Notes under the pieces: model-generated | Told to the model about the DNA's origin: nothing | The model's database searches: none | The model's input: the letters and a program-made list of their open reading frames with translations, nothing else | Program-made: the position numbers and the translations under genes | Origin: Apostichopus japonicus | Taxonomy: Eukaryota; Echinodermata; Holothuroidea; Aspidochirotida; Stichopodidae | Length of the DNA stretch: 64,000 bases | Reading direction: 5' to 3' | Assembly (NCBI RefSeq): GCF_037975245.1 | Contig: NC_092573.1 | Coordinates: forward strand, 9,020,501 to 9,084,500 | In this document: positions 37,066 through 51,597 of the stretch, in pieces | How the letters are laid out: each line of letters begins with the position of its first letter | How positions within the stretch are numbered: the stretch's first letter is position 1

Positions 37066-39540
37066 TCTACTGTACGTAGCAAACAATGAAAATTCTTCAA
37101 TATAAATTCATCTAATTGACAGCGATAATCTATACACAAAAAAATACTTATTATTCGCATTGTAGGACCTAATATTATATGAGTACCAGTGTAGCTTGTG
37201 GGGTACAGAACTTAAATGTGATATAAATACACCTTAATGCATCTAAGTGGCAGCCTAAAGTAGATGCCTTTGAACATTGCTATTAGAAGCCAACAATAAC
37301 CTTGACCTTGATTTTATACTGGAATATGAAAATTCACCTATTGATACTGTATTCTGGTAATGTGGTATGAGTACCAGGATACCTTGTGGGGTACAGACAT
37401 TTAAATTAAAATTTGTCTCTCAAGAACTTAACAAGAACTAAATCCTTCTACCTAGCAAACAATGGATATTCCTTGATATGAATTCACCGATTGACCGCGG
37501 TTATCTGTACAGTCAAATTTTTATTCGCATTGTAGGACTTAAGATTATATGAGTACAAGTGTAGCTTGTGGGGTACAGAACTTTAATGTGATTTAAATAT
37601 ACCTTAATGCATCTAAGTGGAAGCCTTAAGTAGATGCCTTCATTGCTATGAGTAGCCTACAATAACTTTGACAGTGCTTTATATACAGGATAATGAAAAT
37701 TCACCTATTGATGCTGTATTCTGGTCATGTGGTATGAGTGCCAGGATACCTTGTGGGGTACAGACAGTTAAATTACAATTACAATATGTCTCTCAAGAAC
37801 TTGATTAGAACTAAATCCATCTACCTAGCAAACAATGAAAACTCTTCAATATAAATTCATCTAATTGACAGCAATAATCTATACAGAATAAAACTTATCA
37901 TTCGCATTGTAGGACCTAATATTATATGAGTACCAGTGTAGCTTGTGGGGTACAGAACTTAAATGTGATATAAATATACCTTAATGCATCTAAGTGACAG
38001 CTAGAGTAGATGCCTCCATTGCTATTAGAAGCCAAACAATAACTTTGACCCTGGTTTTATACTGGAATATGAAAGTTCACCTATTGATGTTGTATTCTGG
38101 TCATGTTGTATGAGTGCCAGGATACCTTGTGGGGTACAGACAGTTAAATTACAATTTGTCTCTCAAGAACTTAATAAGAACTAAAGCCATCTACTGTACG
38201 TAGCAAACAATGAAAATTCTTCAATATAAATTCATCTAATTGACAGCGATAATCTATACACAAAAAAATACTTATTATTCGCATTGTAGGACCTAATATT
38301 ATATGAGTTCCAGTGTAGCTTGTGGGGTACAGAACTTAAATGTGATATAAATACACCTTAATGCATCTAAGTGGCAGCCTAAATTTAGATGCCTTCATTG
38401 CTATTAGAAGCCAACAATAACTTTGACCTTGGTTTTATACTGGAATATGAAAATTCACCTATTGATACTGTGTTCTGGTAATGTGGTATGAGTACCAGGA
38501 TACCTTGTGGGGTACAGACATTTAAATTAAAATTTGTCTCTCAAGAACTTAACAAGAACTAAATCCTTCTACCTAGCAAACAATGGATATTCCTTGATAT
38601 GAATTCACCGATTGACCGCGGTTATCTGTACAGTCAAATTTTTATTCGCATTGTAGGACTTAAGATTATATGAGTACAAGTGTAGCTTGTGGGGTACAGA
38701 ACTTTAATGTGATATAAATATACCTTAATGCATCTAAGTGGAAGCCTTAAGTAGATGCCTTCATTGCTATGAGTAGCCAACAATATTTTTTACAGTGCTT
38801 AATATACTGGATAATAAATATTAACTTGTTGATACTATACTCTGGTCATGTGGTATGAGTGCCAGGATACCTTGTGGGGTACAGACAGTTAAATTACAAT
38901 TTGTAGTACTGTACTCTGTTCATGTGGTATGAGTGCCAGGATACCTTGTGGGGTACAGACAGTTAAATTACAATTTGTCTCTCAAGAACTTAATAAGAAC
39001 TAAAGCCATCTACTGTACGTAGCAAACAATGAAAATTCTTCAATATAAATTCAACTAATTGACAGCGATAATCTATACACAAAAAAATACTTATTATTCG
39101 CATTGTAGGACCTAACATTATATGAGTACCAGTGTAGCTTGTGGGGTACAGAACTTAAATGTGATATAAATACACCCTAATGCATCTAAGTGGCAGACTA
39201 AAGTAGATGCCTTTGAACATTGCTATTAGAAGCCAACAATAACTTTGACCTTGGTTTTTTTATACTGGAATATGAAAATTCACCTATTGATACTGTATTC
39301 TGGTAATGTGGTATGAGTGCCAGGATACCTTGTGGGGTACAGACAGTTAAATTACAATTTGTAGTACTGTACTCTGGTCATGTGGTATGAGTGCCAGGAT
39401 ACCTTGTGGGGTACAGACAGTTAAATTACAATTTGTAGTACTGTACTCTGTTCATGTGGTATGAGTGCCAGGATACCTTGTGGGGTACAGACAGTTAAAT
39501 TACAATTTGTCTCTCAAGAACTTAATAAGAACTAAAGCCA
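37066..39540. repeat. 2475-bp six-monomer HOR, copy 4
   Basis: Order 381, 373, 370, 378, 441, 532 bp. Gamma carries GAAAGTTCACC; alpha carries CCTTGATTTTATAC. Confidence 0.92.
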
Positions 39541-42015
39541 TCTACTGTACGTAGCAAACAATGAAAATTCTTCAATATAAATTCATCTAATTGACAGCGA
39601 TAATCTATACACAAAAAAATACTTATTATTCGCATTGTAGGACCTAATATTATATGAGTACCAGTGTAGCTTGTGGGGTACAGAACTTAAATGTGATATA
39701 AATACACCTTAATGCATCTAAGTGGCAGCCTAAAGTAGATGCCTTTGAACATTGCTATTAGAAGCCAACAATAACCTTGACCTTGATTTTATACTGGAAT
39801 ATGAAAATTCACCTATTGATACTGTATTCTGGTAATGTGGTATGAGTACCAGGATACCTTGTGGGGTACAGACATTTAAATTAAAATTTGTCTCTCAAGA
39901 ACTTAACAAGAACTAAATCCTTCTACCTAGCAAACAATGGATATTCCTTGATATGAATTCACCGATTGACCGCGGTTATCTGTACAGTCAAATTTTTATT
40001 CGCATTGTAGGACTTAAGATTATATGAGTACAAGTGTAGCTTGTGGGGTACAGAACTTTAATGTGATTTAAATATACCTTAATGCATCTAATTGGAAGCC
40101 TTAAGTAGATGCCTTCATTGCTATGAGTAGCCTACAATAACTTTGACAGTGCTTTATATACAGGATAATGAAAATTCACCTATTGATGCTGTATTCTGGT
40201 CATGTGGTATGAGTGCCAGGATACCTTGTGGGGTACAGACAGTTAAATTACAATTACAATATGTCTCTCAAGAACTTGATTAGAACTAAATCCATCTACC
40301 TAGCAAACAATGAAAACTCTTCAATATAAATTCATCTAATTGACAGCAATAATCTATACAGAATAAAACTTATCATTCGCATTGTAGGACCTAATATTAT
40401 ATGAGTACCAGTGTAGCTTGTGGGGTACAGAACTTAAATGTGATATAAATATACCTTAATGCATCTAAGTGACAGCTAGAGTAGATGCCTCCATTGCTAT
40501 TAGAAGCCAAACAATAACTTTGACCCTGGTTTTATACTGGAATATGAAAATTCACCTATTGATGTTGTATTCTGGTCATGTTGTATGAGTGCCAGGATAC
40601 CTTGTGGGGTACAGACAGTTAAATTACAATTTGTCTCTCAAGAACTTAATAAGAACTAAAGCCATCTACTGTACGTAGCAAACAATGAAAATTCTTCAAT
40701 ATAAATTCATCTAATTGACAGCGATAATCTATACACAAAAAAATACTTATTATTCGCATTGTAGGACCTAATATTATATGAGTTCCAGTGTAGCTTGTGG
40801 GGTACAGAACTTAAATGTGATATAAATACACCTTAATGCATCTAAGTGGCAGCCTAAATTTAGATGCCTTCATTGCTATTAGAAGCCAACAATAACTTTG
40901 ACCTTGGTTTTATACTGGAATATGAAAATTCACCTATTGATACTGTGTTCTGGTAATGTGGTATGAGTACCAGGATACCTTGTGGGGTACAGACATTTAA
41001 ATTAAAATTTGTCTCTCAAGAACTTAACAAGAACTAAATCCTTCTACCTAGCAAACAATGGATATTCCTTGATATGAATTCACCGATTGACCGCGGTTAT
41101 CTGTACAGTCAAATTTTTATTCGCATTGTAGGACTTAAGATTATATGAGTACAAGTGTAGCTTGTGGGGTACAGAACTTTAATGTGATATAAATGTACCT
41201 TAATGCATCTAAGTGGAAGCCTTAAGTAGATGCCTTCATTGCTATGAGTAGCCAACAATATTTTTTACAGTGCTTAATATACTGGATAATAAATATTAAC
41301 TTGTTGATACTATACTCTGGTCATGTGGTATGAGTGCCAGGATACCTTGTGGGGTACAGACAGTTAAATTACAATTTGTAGTACTGTACTCTGTTCATGT
41401 GGTATGAGTGCCAGGATACCTTGTTGGGTACAGACAGTTAAATTACAATTTGTCTCTCAAGAACTTAATAAGAACTAAAGCCATCTACTGTACGTAGCAA
41501 ACAATGAAAATTCTTCAATATAAATTCATCTAATTGACAGCGATAATCTATACACAAAAAAATACTTATTATTCGCATTGTAGGACCTAACATTATATGA
41601 GTATCAGTGTAGCTTGTGGGGTACAGAACTTAAATGTGATATAAATACACCCTAATGCATCTAAGTGGCAGACTAAAGTAGATGCCTTTGAACATTGCTA
41701 TTAGAAGCCAACAATAACTTTGACCTTGGTTTTTTTATACTGGAATATGAAAATTCACCTATTGATACTGTATTCTGGTAATGTGGTATGAGTGCCAGGA
41801 TACCTTGTGGGGTACAGACAGTTAAATTACAATTTGTAGTACTGTACTCTGGTCATGTGGTATGAGTGCCAGGATACCTTGTGGGGTACAGACAGTTAAA
41901 TTACAATTTGTAGTACTGTACTCTGTTCATGTGGTATGAGTGCCAGGATACCTTGTGGGGTACAGACAGTTAAATTACAATTTGTCTCTCAAGAACTTAA
42001 TAAGAACTAAAGCCA
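39541..42015. repeat. 2475-bp six-monomer HOR, copy 5
   Basis: Order 381, 373, 370, 378, 441, 532 bp. A private CTAATTGGAAGCC is seen near 40088. Copies 3-5 are directly adjacent, the longest regular HOR run in the window. Confidence 0.92.
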
Positions 42016-45000
42016 TCTACTGTACGTAGCAAACAATGAAAATTCTTCAATATAAATTCATCTAATTGACAGCGATAATCTATACACAAAAAAATACTTA
42101 TTATTCGCATTGTAGGACCTAATATTATATGAGTTCCAGTGTAGCTTGTGGGGTACAGAACTTAAATGTGATATAAATACACCTTAATGCATCTAAGTGG
42201 CAGCCTAAATTTAGATGCCTTCATTGCTATTAGAAGCCAACAATAACTTTGACCTTGGTTTTATACTGGAATATGAAAATTCACCTATTGATACTGTGTT
42301 CTGGTAATGTGGTATGAGTACCAGGATACCTTGTGGGGTACAGACATTTAAATTAAAATTTGTCTCTCAAGAACTTAACAAGAACTAAATCCTTCTACCT
42401 AGCAAACAATGGATATTCCTTGATATGAATTCACCGATTGACCGCGGTTATCTGTACAGTCAAATTTTTATTCGCATTGTAGGACTTAAGATTATATGAG
42501 TACAAGTGTAGCTTGTGGGGTACAGAACTTTAATGTGATATAAATGTACCTTAATGCATCTAAGTGGAAGCCTTAAGTAGATGCCTTCATTGCTATGAGT
42601 AGCCAACAATATTTTTTACAGTGCTTAATATACTGGATAATAAATATTAACTTGTTGATACTATACTCTGGTCATGTGGTATGAGTGCCAGGATACCTTG
42701 TGGGGTACAGACAGTTAAATTACAATTTGTAGTACTGTACTCTGTTCATGTGGTATGAGTGCCAGGATACCTTGTTGGGTACAGACAGTTAAATTACAAT
42801 TTGTCTCTCAAGAACTTAATAAGAACTAAAGCCATCTACTGTACGTAGCAAACAATGAAAATTCTTCAATATAAATTCATCTAATTGACAGCGATAATCT
42901 ATACACAAAAAAATACTTATTATTCGCATTGTAGGACCTAACATTATATGAGTATCAGTGTAGCTTGTGGGGTACAGAACTTAAATGTGATATAAATACA
43001 CCCTAATGCATCTAAGTGGCAGACTAAAGTAGATGCCTTTGAACATTGCTATTACAAGCCAACAATAACTTTGACCTTGGTTTTTTTATACTGGAATATG
43101 AAAATTCACCTATTGATACTGTATTCTGGTAATGTGGTATGAGTGCCAGGATACCTTGTGGGGTACAGACAGTAAAATTACAATTTGTAGTACTGTACTC
43201 TGGTCATGTGGTATGAGTGCCAGGATACCTTGTGGGGTACAGACAGTTAAATTACAATTTGTAGTACTGTACTCTGTTCATGTGGTATGAGTGCCAGGAT
43301 ACCTTGTGGGGTACAGACAGTTAAATTACAATTTGTCTCTCAAGAACTTAATAAGAACTAAAGCCATCTACTGTACGTAGCAAACAATGAAAATTCTTCA
43401 ATATAAATTCATCTAATTGACAGCGATAATCTATACACAAAAAAATACTTATTATTCGCATTGTAGGACCTAATATTATATGAGTACCAGTGTAGCTTGT
43501 GGGGTACAGAACTTAAATGTGATATAAATACACCTTAATGCATCTAAGTGGCAGCCTAAAGTAGATGCCTTTGAACATTGCTATTAGAAGCCTACAATAA
43601 CCTTGACCTTGGTTTTATACTGGAATATGAAAATTCACCTATTGATGTTGTATTCTGGTAATGTGGTATGAGTACCAGGATACCTTGTGGGGTACAGACA
43701 TTTAAATTAAAATTTGTCTCTCAAGAACTTAACAAGAACTAAATCCTTCTACCTAGCAAACAATGGATATTCCTTGATATGAATTCACCGATTGACCGCG
43801 GTTATCTGTACAGTCAAATTTTTATTCGCATTGTAGGACTTAAGATTATATGAGTACAAGTGTAGCTTGTGGGGTACAGAACTTTAATGTGATATAAATA
43901 TACCTTAATGCATCTAAGTGGAAGCCTTAAGTAGATGCCTTCATTGCTATGAGTAGCCAACAATATTTTTTACAGTGCTTAATATACTGGATAATAAATA
44001 TTAACTTGTTGATACTATACTCTGGTCATGTGGTATGAGTGCCAGGATACCTTGTGGGGTACAGACAGTTAAATTACAATTTGTAGTACTGTACTCTGTT
44101 CATGTGGTATGAGTGCCAGGATACCTTGTGGGGTACAGACAGTTAAATTACAATTTGTCTCTCAAGAACTTAATAAGAACTAAAGCCATCTACTGTACGT
44201 AGCAAACAATGAAAATTCTTCAATATGAATTCATCTAATTGACAGCGATAATCTATACACAAAAAAATACTTATTATTCGCATTGTAGGACCTAATATTA
44301 TATGAGTACCAGTGTAGCTTGTGGGGTACAGAACTTAAATGTGATATAAATACACCTTAATGCATCTAAGTGGCAGCCTAAAGTAGATGCCTTTGAACAT
44401 TGCTATTAGAAGCCAACAATAACCTTGACCTTGGTTTTATACTGGAATATGAAAATTCACCTATTGATACTGTATTCTGGTAATGTGGTATGAGTACCAG
44501 GATACCTTGTGGGGTACAGACATTTAAATTAAAATTTGTCTCTCAAGAACTTAACAAGAACTAAATCCTTCTACCTAGCAAACAATGGATATTCCTTGAT
44601 ATGAATTCACCGATTGACCGCGGTTATCTGTACAGTCAAATTTTTATTCGCATTGTAGGACTTAAGATTATATGAGTACAAGTGTAGCTTGTGGGGTACA
44701 GAACTTTAATGTGATTTAAATATACCTTAATGCATCTAAGTGGAAGCCTTAAGTAGATGCCTTCATTGCTATGAGTAGCCTACAATAACTTTGACAGTGC
44801 TTTATATACAGGATAATGAAAATTCACCTATTGATGCTGTATTCTGGTCATGTGGTATGAGTGCCAGGATACCTTGTGGGGTACAGACAGTTAAATTACA
44901 ATTACAATATGTCTCTCAAGAACTTGATTAGAACTAAATCCATCTACCTAGCAAACAATGAAAACTCTTCAATATAAATTCATCTAATTGACAGCAATAA

Positions 45001-45386
45001 TCTATACAGAATAAAACTTATCATTCGCATTGTAGGACCTAATATTATATGAGTACCAGTGTAGCTTGTGGGGTACAGAACTTAAATGTGATATAAATAT
45101 ACCTTAATGCATCTAAGTGACAGCTAGAGTAGATGCCTCCATTGCTATTAGAAGCCAAACAATAACTTTGACCCTGGTTTTATACTGGAATATGAAAATT
45201 CACCTATTGATGTTGTATTCTGGTCATGTTGTATGAGTGCCAGGATACCTTGTGGGGTACAGACAGTTAAATTACAATTTGTAGTACTGTACTCTGGTCA
45301 TGTGGTATGAGTGCCAGGATACCTTGTGGGGTACAGACAGTTAAATTACAATTTGTCTCTCAAGAACTTAATAAGAACTAAAGCCA
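42016..45386. repeat. Irregular end of Zone II
   Basis: Order 378, 441, 532, 381, 441, 381, 373, 444 bp. The first three repeat alpha', beta', delta of the HOR before. The delta at 42835 has private changes (ATTACAAGCC, CAGTAAAATT), and the alpha at 43367 has CCTACAATAACC and GATGTTGTATTC. The 444-bp monomer is a gamma type with a second 74-bp unit. The regular six-monomer order breaks down here. Confidence 0.85.
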
Positions 45387-47558
45387 TCTACTGTACGTAG
45401 CAAACAATGAAAATTCTTCAATATAAATTCATCTAATTGACAGCGATAATCTATACACAAAAAAATACTTATTATTCGCATTGTAGGACCTACTATTACA
45501 GAGTACCAGTGTAGCTTGTGGGGTACAGAACTTAAATGTGATATAAATACACCTTAATGCATCTAAGTGGCAGCCTAAAGTAGATGCCTTTGAACATTGC
45601 TATTAGAAGCCAACAATAATTTTGACCTTCGTTTTATACTGGAATATGAAAATTCACCTATTGATACTGTATTCTGGTAATGTGGTATGAGTACCAGGAT
45701 ACCTTGTGGGGTACAGACAATTTTATTAAATTAAAATTTGTCTCTCAAGAACTTAACAAGAACTAAATCCTTCTACCTAGCAAACAATGGATATTCCTTG
45801 ATATGAATTCACCGATTGACCGCGGTTATCTGTACAGTCAAATTTTTATTCGCATTGTAGGACTTAAGATTATATGAGTACAAGTGTAGCTTGTGGGGTA
45901 CAGAACTTAAATGTGATATAAATATACCTTAATGCATCTAAGTGGAAGCCTTAAGTAGATGCCTTCATTGCTATGAGTAGCCAACAATATTTTTTACAGT
46001 GCTTAATATACTGGATAATAAATATTAACTTGTTGATACTATACTCTGGTCATGTGGTATGAGTGCCAGGATACCTTGTGGGGTACAGACAGTTCAATTA
46101 CAATTTGTCTCTCAAGAACTTAACAAGAACTAAATCCTTCTACCTAACAAACAATGGAAATCCTTCAATATGAATTCAAAGAATTTACCATGGATATCTG
46201 TATAGTAAATTGATAATTTGCATCATAGGACTTAAGATTATATGAGTACCAGTGTAGCTTGTGGGGTACAGAACTTTGATGTGATATAAATATTCTTTAA
46301 TGCATCTAAGTGGCAGCCTAAAGTAGATGCCTTCATTGCTATTAGAAGCAAAAAAATAACTTTGACCTTGGTTTTATACTGGAATATGAAAATTCACCTA
46401 TTGATACTGTGTTCTGGTAATGTGGTATGAGTACCAGGATACCTTGTGGGGTACAGACATTTAAATTAAAATTTGTCTCTCAAGAACTTAACAAGAACTA
46501 AATCCTTCTACCTAGCAAACAATGGATATTCCTTGATATGAATTCATTGATTGACCGTGGTATTAGGTACAGTAAAATTTTTATTCGCATTGTAGGACTT
46601 AAGATTATATGAGTACAAGTGTAGCTTGTGGGGTACAGAACTTAAATGTCATATAAACATACCTTAATGCATCTAAATGGCAGCCTAAAGTAGATGTCTT
46701 CATTGCTATGAGTAGCCAACAATATTTTTTGCAGTGCTTTATATGCTGGATAATAAATATTAACTTGTTGATACTGTACTCTGGTCATGTGGTATGAGTG
46801 CCAGGATACCTTGTGGGGTACAGACAGTTAAATTACAATTTGTCTTTCAAGAACCTAAAAAGAACTAAATCCATCTACCTATATAGCAAACAATGAAAAT
46901 TCTTCAATATAAATTCATCTCATTGACAGCGATAATCCATACAGAAAAATAGTTATCATTCGCATTGTAGGACCTAATATTATATGAGTACCAGTGTAGC
47001 TTGTGGGGTACAAAACTTAAATGTGATAAAAATACACCTTAATGCATCTAAGTGGCAGCTAGAGTAGATGCCTCCATTGCTATTAGAAGCCAAACAATAA
47101 CTTTGACCCTGGTTTTACACTGGAATATGAAAATTCACCTATTGATGCTGTATTCTGGTCATGTTGTATGGGTTCCAGGATACCTTGTGGGGTACAGACA
47201 GTTATATTAAATTAAAATTTGTCTCTCAAAAACTTAACAAGAGCTAAATCCTTCTACCTAGCCAAAAATATACCTTAATGCATCTCTGCGGCAGTCTAAA
47301 GTAGATGCCTTCAGTGCTATGAGTAGCCAACAATATTTTTTACAGTGCTTTATACGCCGGATAATAAATATTAACTTGTTGATACTGTACTCTGGTCATG
47401 TTGTATGAGTGCCAGGATACCTTGTGGGGTACAGACAGTTAAATTACAATTTGTAGTACTGTACTCTGGTCATGTGGTATGAGTGCCAGGATACCTTGCG
47501 GGGTACAGACAGTTAAATTACAATTTGTCTCTCAATAACTTAATCAGAACTAAATCCA
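45387..47558. repeat. 2172-bp six-monomer block, copy 1
   Basis: Order 385, 367, 368, 367, 379, 306 bp, repeated from 47995 (offset 2608 bp). The first monomer has CTACTATTACAGAGTACC, where its twin retains TATATGAGTACC. Confidence 0.85.
47253..47558. repeat. Half-deleted monomer, two 74-bp units (306 bp)
   Basis: CCTAGCCAAAAATATACC joins the monomer start directly to the sequence after box 1, removing box 1 and about 140 bp. AAA is present at both parent sites. The second unit has the CTTGCGGGGTAC variant. Confidence 0.88.
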
Positions 47559-47994
47559 TCTACTTAGCAAACAATGAAAATTCTTCAATATAAATTCATC
47601 TCATTCACAGCGATAATCTATACACAGAAAAATACTTATCATTCGCATTGTAGGACCTAATATTATATTAGTATCAGTGTAGCTTGTGGGGTACAGAACT
47701 TAAATGTGATATCAATACATCTAATTGGCAGCTAGAGTAGATGCCTCCATTGCTATTAGAAGCCAAACAATAACTTTGACCCTGGTTTTATACTGGAATA
47801 TGAAAATTCACCTATTGATGTTGTATTCTGGTCATGTTGTATGAGTGCCAGGATACCTTGTGGGGTACAGACAGTTAAATTACAATTTGTAGTACTGTAC
47901 TCTGGTCATGTGGTATGAGTGCCAGGATACCTTGTGGGGTACAGACAGTTAAATTACAATTTGTCTGTCAAGAACTTAATAAGAACTAAAGCCA
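47559..47994. repeat. Two-unit gamma-like monomer (436 bp)
   Basis: Separates the two 2172-bp blocks. It lacks the ATACACCTTAATGC stretch (it reads ATCAATACATCTAATTGGC) and ends GTCTGTCAAG. That ending is also seen before the monomer at 59721, linking the two places. Confidence 0.8.
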
Positions 47995-50166
47995 TCTACT
48001 GTACGTAGCAAACAATGAAAATTCTTCAATATAAATTCATCTAATTGACAGCGATAATCTATACACAAAAAAATACTTATTATTCGCATTGTAGGACCTA
48101 CTATTATATGAGTACCAGTGTAGCTTGTGGGGTACAGAACTTAAATGTGATATAAATACACCTTAATGCATCTAAGTGGCAGCCTAAAGTAGATGCCTTT
48201 GAACATTGCTATTAGAAGCCAACAATAATTTTGACCTTCGTTTTATACTGGAATATGAAAATTCACCTATTGATACTGTATTCTGGTAATGTGGTATGAG
48301 TACCAGGATACCTTGTGGGGTACAGACAATTTTATTAAATTAAAATTTGTCTCTCAAGAACTTAACAAGAACTAAATCCTTCTACCTAGCAAACAATGGA
48401 TATTCCTTGATATGAATTCACCGATTGACCGCGGTTATCTGTACAGTCAAATTTTTATTCGCATTGTAGGACTTAAGATTATATGAGTACAAGTGTAGCT
48501 TGTGGGGTACAGAACTTTAATGTGATATAAATATACCTTAATGCATCTCAGTGGAAGCCTTAAGTAGATGCCTTCATTGCTATGAGTAGCCAACAATATT
48601 TTTGACAGTGCTTTATATACTGGATAATAAATATTAACTTGTTGATACTATACTCTGGTCATGTGGTATGAGTGCCAGGATACCTTGTGGGGTACAGACA
48701 GTTAAATTACAATTTGTCTCTCAAGAACTTAACAAGAACTAAATCCTTCTACCTAACAAACAATGGAAATCCTTCAATATGAATTCAAAGAATTTACCAT
48801 GGATATCTGTATAGTAAATTGATAATTTGCATCATAGGACTTAAGATTATATGAGTACCAGTGTAGCTTGTGGGGTACAGAACTTTGATGTGATATAAAT
48901 ATACCTTAATGCATCTAAGTGGCAGCCTAAATTAGATGCCTTCATTGCTATTAGAAGCCAACAATAACTTTGACCTTGGTTTTATACTGGAATATGAAAA
49001 TTCACCTATTGATACTGTATTCTGGTTATGTGGTATGAGTACCAGGATACCTTGTGGGGTACAGACATTTAAATTAAAATTTGTCTCTCAAGAACTTAAC
49101 AAGAACTAAATCCTTCTACCTAGCAAACAATGGATATTCCTTGATATGAATTCATTGATTGACCGTGGTATTAGGTACAGTAAAATTTTTATTCGCATTG
49201 TAGGACTTAAGATTATATGAGTACAAGTGTAGCTTGTGGGGTACAGAACTTAAATGTCATATAAACATACCTTAATGCATCTAAATGGCAGCCTAAAGTA
49301 GATGTCTTCATTGCTATGAGTAGCCAACAATATTTTTTGCAGTGCTTTATATGCTGGATAATAAATATTAACTTGTTGATACTGTACTCTGGTCATGTGG
49401 TATGAGTGCCAGGATACCTTGTGGGGTACAGACAGTTAAATTACAATTTGTCTTTCAAGAACCTAAAAAGAACTAAATCCATCTACCTATATAGCAAACA
49501 ATGAAAATTCTTCAATATAAATTCATCTCATTGACAGCGATAATCCATACAGAAAAATAGTTATCATTCGCATTGTAGGACCTAATATTATATGAGTACC
49601 AGCGTAGCTTGTGGGGTACAAAACTTAAATGTGATAAAAATACACCTTAATGCATCTAAGTGGCAGCTAGAGTAGATGCCTCCATTGCTATTAGAAGCCA
49701 AACAATAACTTTGACCCTGGTTTTACACTGGAATATGAAATTTCACCTATTGATGCTGTATTCTGGTCATGTTGTATGGGTTCCAGGATACCTTGTGGGG
49801 TACAGAGAGTTATATTAAATTAAAATTTGTCTCTCAAAAACTTAACAAGAGCTAAATCCTTCTACCTAGCCAAAAATATACCTTAATGCATCTCTGCGGC
49901 AGTCTAAAGTAGATGCCTTCAGTGCTATGAGTAGCCAACAATATTTTTTACAGTGCTTTATATGCCGGATAATAAATATTAACTTGTTGATACTGTACTC
50001 TGGTCATGTTGTATGAGTGCCAGGATACCTTGTGGGGTACAGACAGTTAAATTACAATTTGTAGTACTGTACTCTGGTCATGTGGTATGAGTGCCAGGAT
50101 ACCTTGCGGGGTACAGACAGTTAAATTACAATTGGTCTCTCAATAACTTAATCAGAACTAAATCCA
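47995..50166. repeat. 2172-bp six-monomer block, copy 2
   Basis: Order 386, 367, 367, 367, 379, 306 bp. It overlaps the start of the 3457-bp HOR, which begins at 48748. Confidence 0.85.
49861..50166. repeat. Half-deleted monomer (306 bp)
   Basis: Same junction as at 47253, followed by CTCTGCGGCAGTC; CTTGCGGGGTAC in unit 2. Confidence 0.88.
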
Positions 50167-51291
50167 TCTACCTAGCAAACAATGAAAATTCTTCAATATA
50201 AATTTAACTAATTGACAGCGATTATCTATACAGAAAAATAATTATCATTTGCATTGTAGGACCTAATATTATATGAGTACCAGTGTAGCTTGTGGGGTAC
50301 AAAACTTAAATGTGATAAAAATACACCTTAATGCATCTAAGTGGCAGCCTAAAGTAGATGCCTTTGAACATTGCTATTAGAAGCCAACAATAATTTTGAC
50401 CTTCGTTTTATACTGGAATATGAAAATTCACCTATTGATACTGTATTCTGGTAATGTGGTATGAGTACCAGGATACCTTGTGGGGTACAGACAATTTTAT
50501 TAAATTAAAATTTGTCTCTCAAGAACTTAACAAGAACTAAATCCTTCTACCTAGCAAACAATGGATATTCCTTGATATGAATTCACCGATTGACCGCGGT
50601 TATCTGTACAGTCAAATTTTTATTCGCATTGTAGGACTTAAGATTATATGAGTACAAGTGTAGCTTGTGGGGTACAGAACTTAAATGTCATATAAACATA
50701 GCTTAATGCATCTAAATGGCAGCCTAAAGTAGATGTCTTCATTGCTATGAGTAGCCAACAATATTTTTTGCAGTGCTTTATATGCTGGATAATAAATATT
50801 AACTTGTTGATACTGTACTCTGGTCATGTGGTATGAGTGCCAGGATACCTTGTGGGGTACAGACAGTTAAATTACAATTTGTCTTTCAAGAACCTAAAAA
50901 GAACTAAATCCATCTACCTATATAGCAAACAATGAAAATTCTTCAATATAAATTCATCTCATTGACAGCGATAATCCATACAGAAAAATAGTTATCATTC
51001 GCATTGTAGGACCTAATATTATATGAGTACCAGCGTAGCTTGTGGGGTACAAAACTTAAATGTGATAAAAATACACCTTAATGCATCTAAGTGGCAGCTA
51101 GAGTAGATGCCTCCATTGCTATTAGAAGCCAAACAATAACTTTGACCCTGGTTTTACACTGGAATATGAAAATTCACCTATTGATGCTGTATTCTGGTCA
51201 TGTTGTATGGGTTCCAGGATACCTTGTGGGGTACAGAGAGTTATATTAAATTAAAATTTGTCTCTCAAAAACTTAACAAGAGCTAAATCCT

Positions 51292-51597
51292 TCTACCTAG
51301 CCAAAAATATACCTTAATGCATCTCTGCGGCAGTCTAAAGTAGATGCCTTCAGTGCTATGAGTAGCCAACAATATTTTTTACAGTGCTTTATATGCCGGA
51401 TAATAAATATTAACTTGTTGATACTGTACTCTGGTCATGTTGTATGAGTGCCAGGATACCTTGTGGGGTACAGACAGTTAAATTACAATTTGTAGTACTG
51501 TACTCTGGTCATGTGGTATGAGTGCCAGGATACCTTGCGGGGTACAGACAGTTAAATTACAATTGGTCTCTCAATAACTTAATCAGAACTAAATCCA
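51292..51597. repeat. Half-deleted monomer (306 bp)
   Basis: Same junction and variants as at 49861, 1431 bp upstream. Confidence 0.88.

Larger units (their letters stand above)
33026..42015. repeat. Super-duplication of ~9.5-9.9 kb, copy II
   Basis: Collinear with copy I but without the insertion, the extra 973-bp module, the extra 1124-bp placement and the extra delta monomer. Where modules align, only scattered substitutions are visible. Confidence 0.8.
19022..45386. repeat. Zone II: alpha/beta/gamma/delta monomer zone
   Basis: Monomers here fall into recognisable types. Alpha (378-382 bp) starts TCTACTGTACGTAGC. Beta (373 bp) has ATGGATATTCCTTGAT and GACCGCGGTTATC. Gamma (370 bp) has GAAAACTCTTC and AGTGACAGCTAGAG. 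Beta' (441 bp) is beta with an AATATTAACTTG second half and two 74-bp units. Delta (532 bp) has CACCCTAATGC and three 74-bp units. Starts: 19022, 19213, 19587, 19960, 20330, 20712, 21554, 22158, 22537, 22728, 23102, 23475, 23845, 24227, 25069, 25450, 25823, 26193, 26571, 27012, 27544, 27985, 28517, 28898, 29271, 29641, 30022, 30395, 30765, 31143, 31584, 32116, 32648, 33026, 33399, 33769, 34151, 34592, 34972, 35345, 35715, 36093, 36534, 37066, 37447, 37820, 38190, 38568, 39009, 39541, 39922, 40295, 40665, 41043, 41484, 42016, 42394, 42835, 43367, 43748, 44189, 44570, 44943. The stretch ~21600-22650 is Zone I-type DNA carried in by a duplication. Confidence 0.92.
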
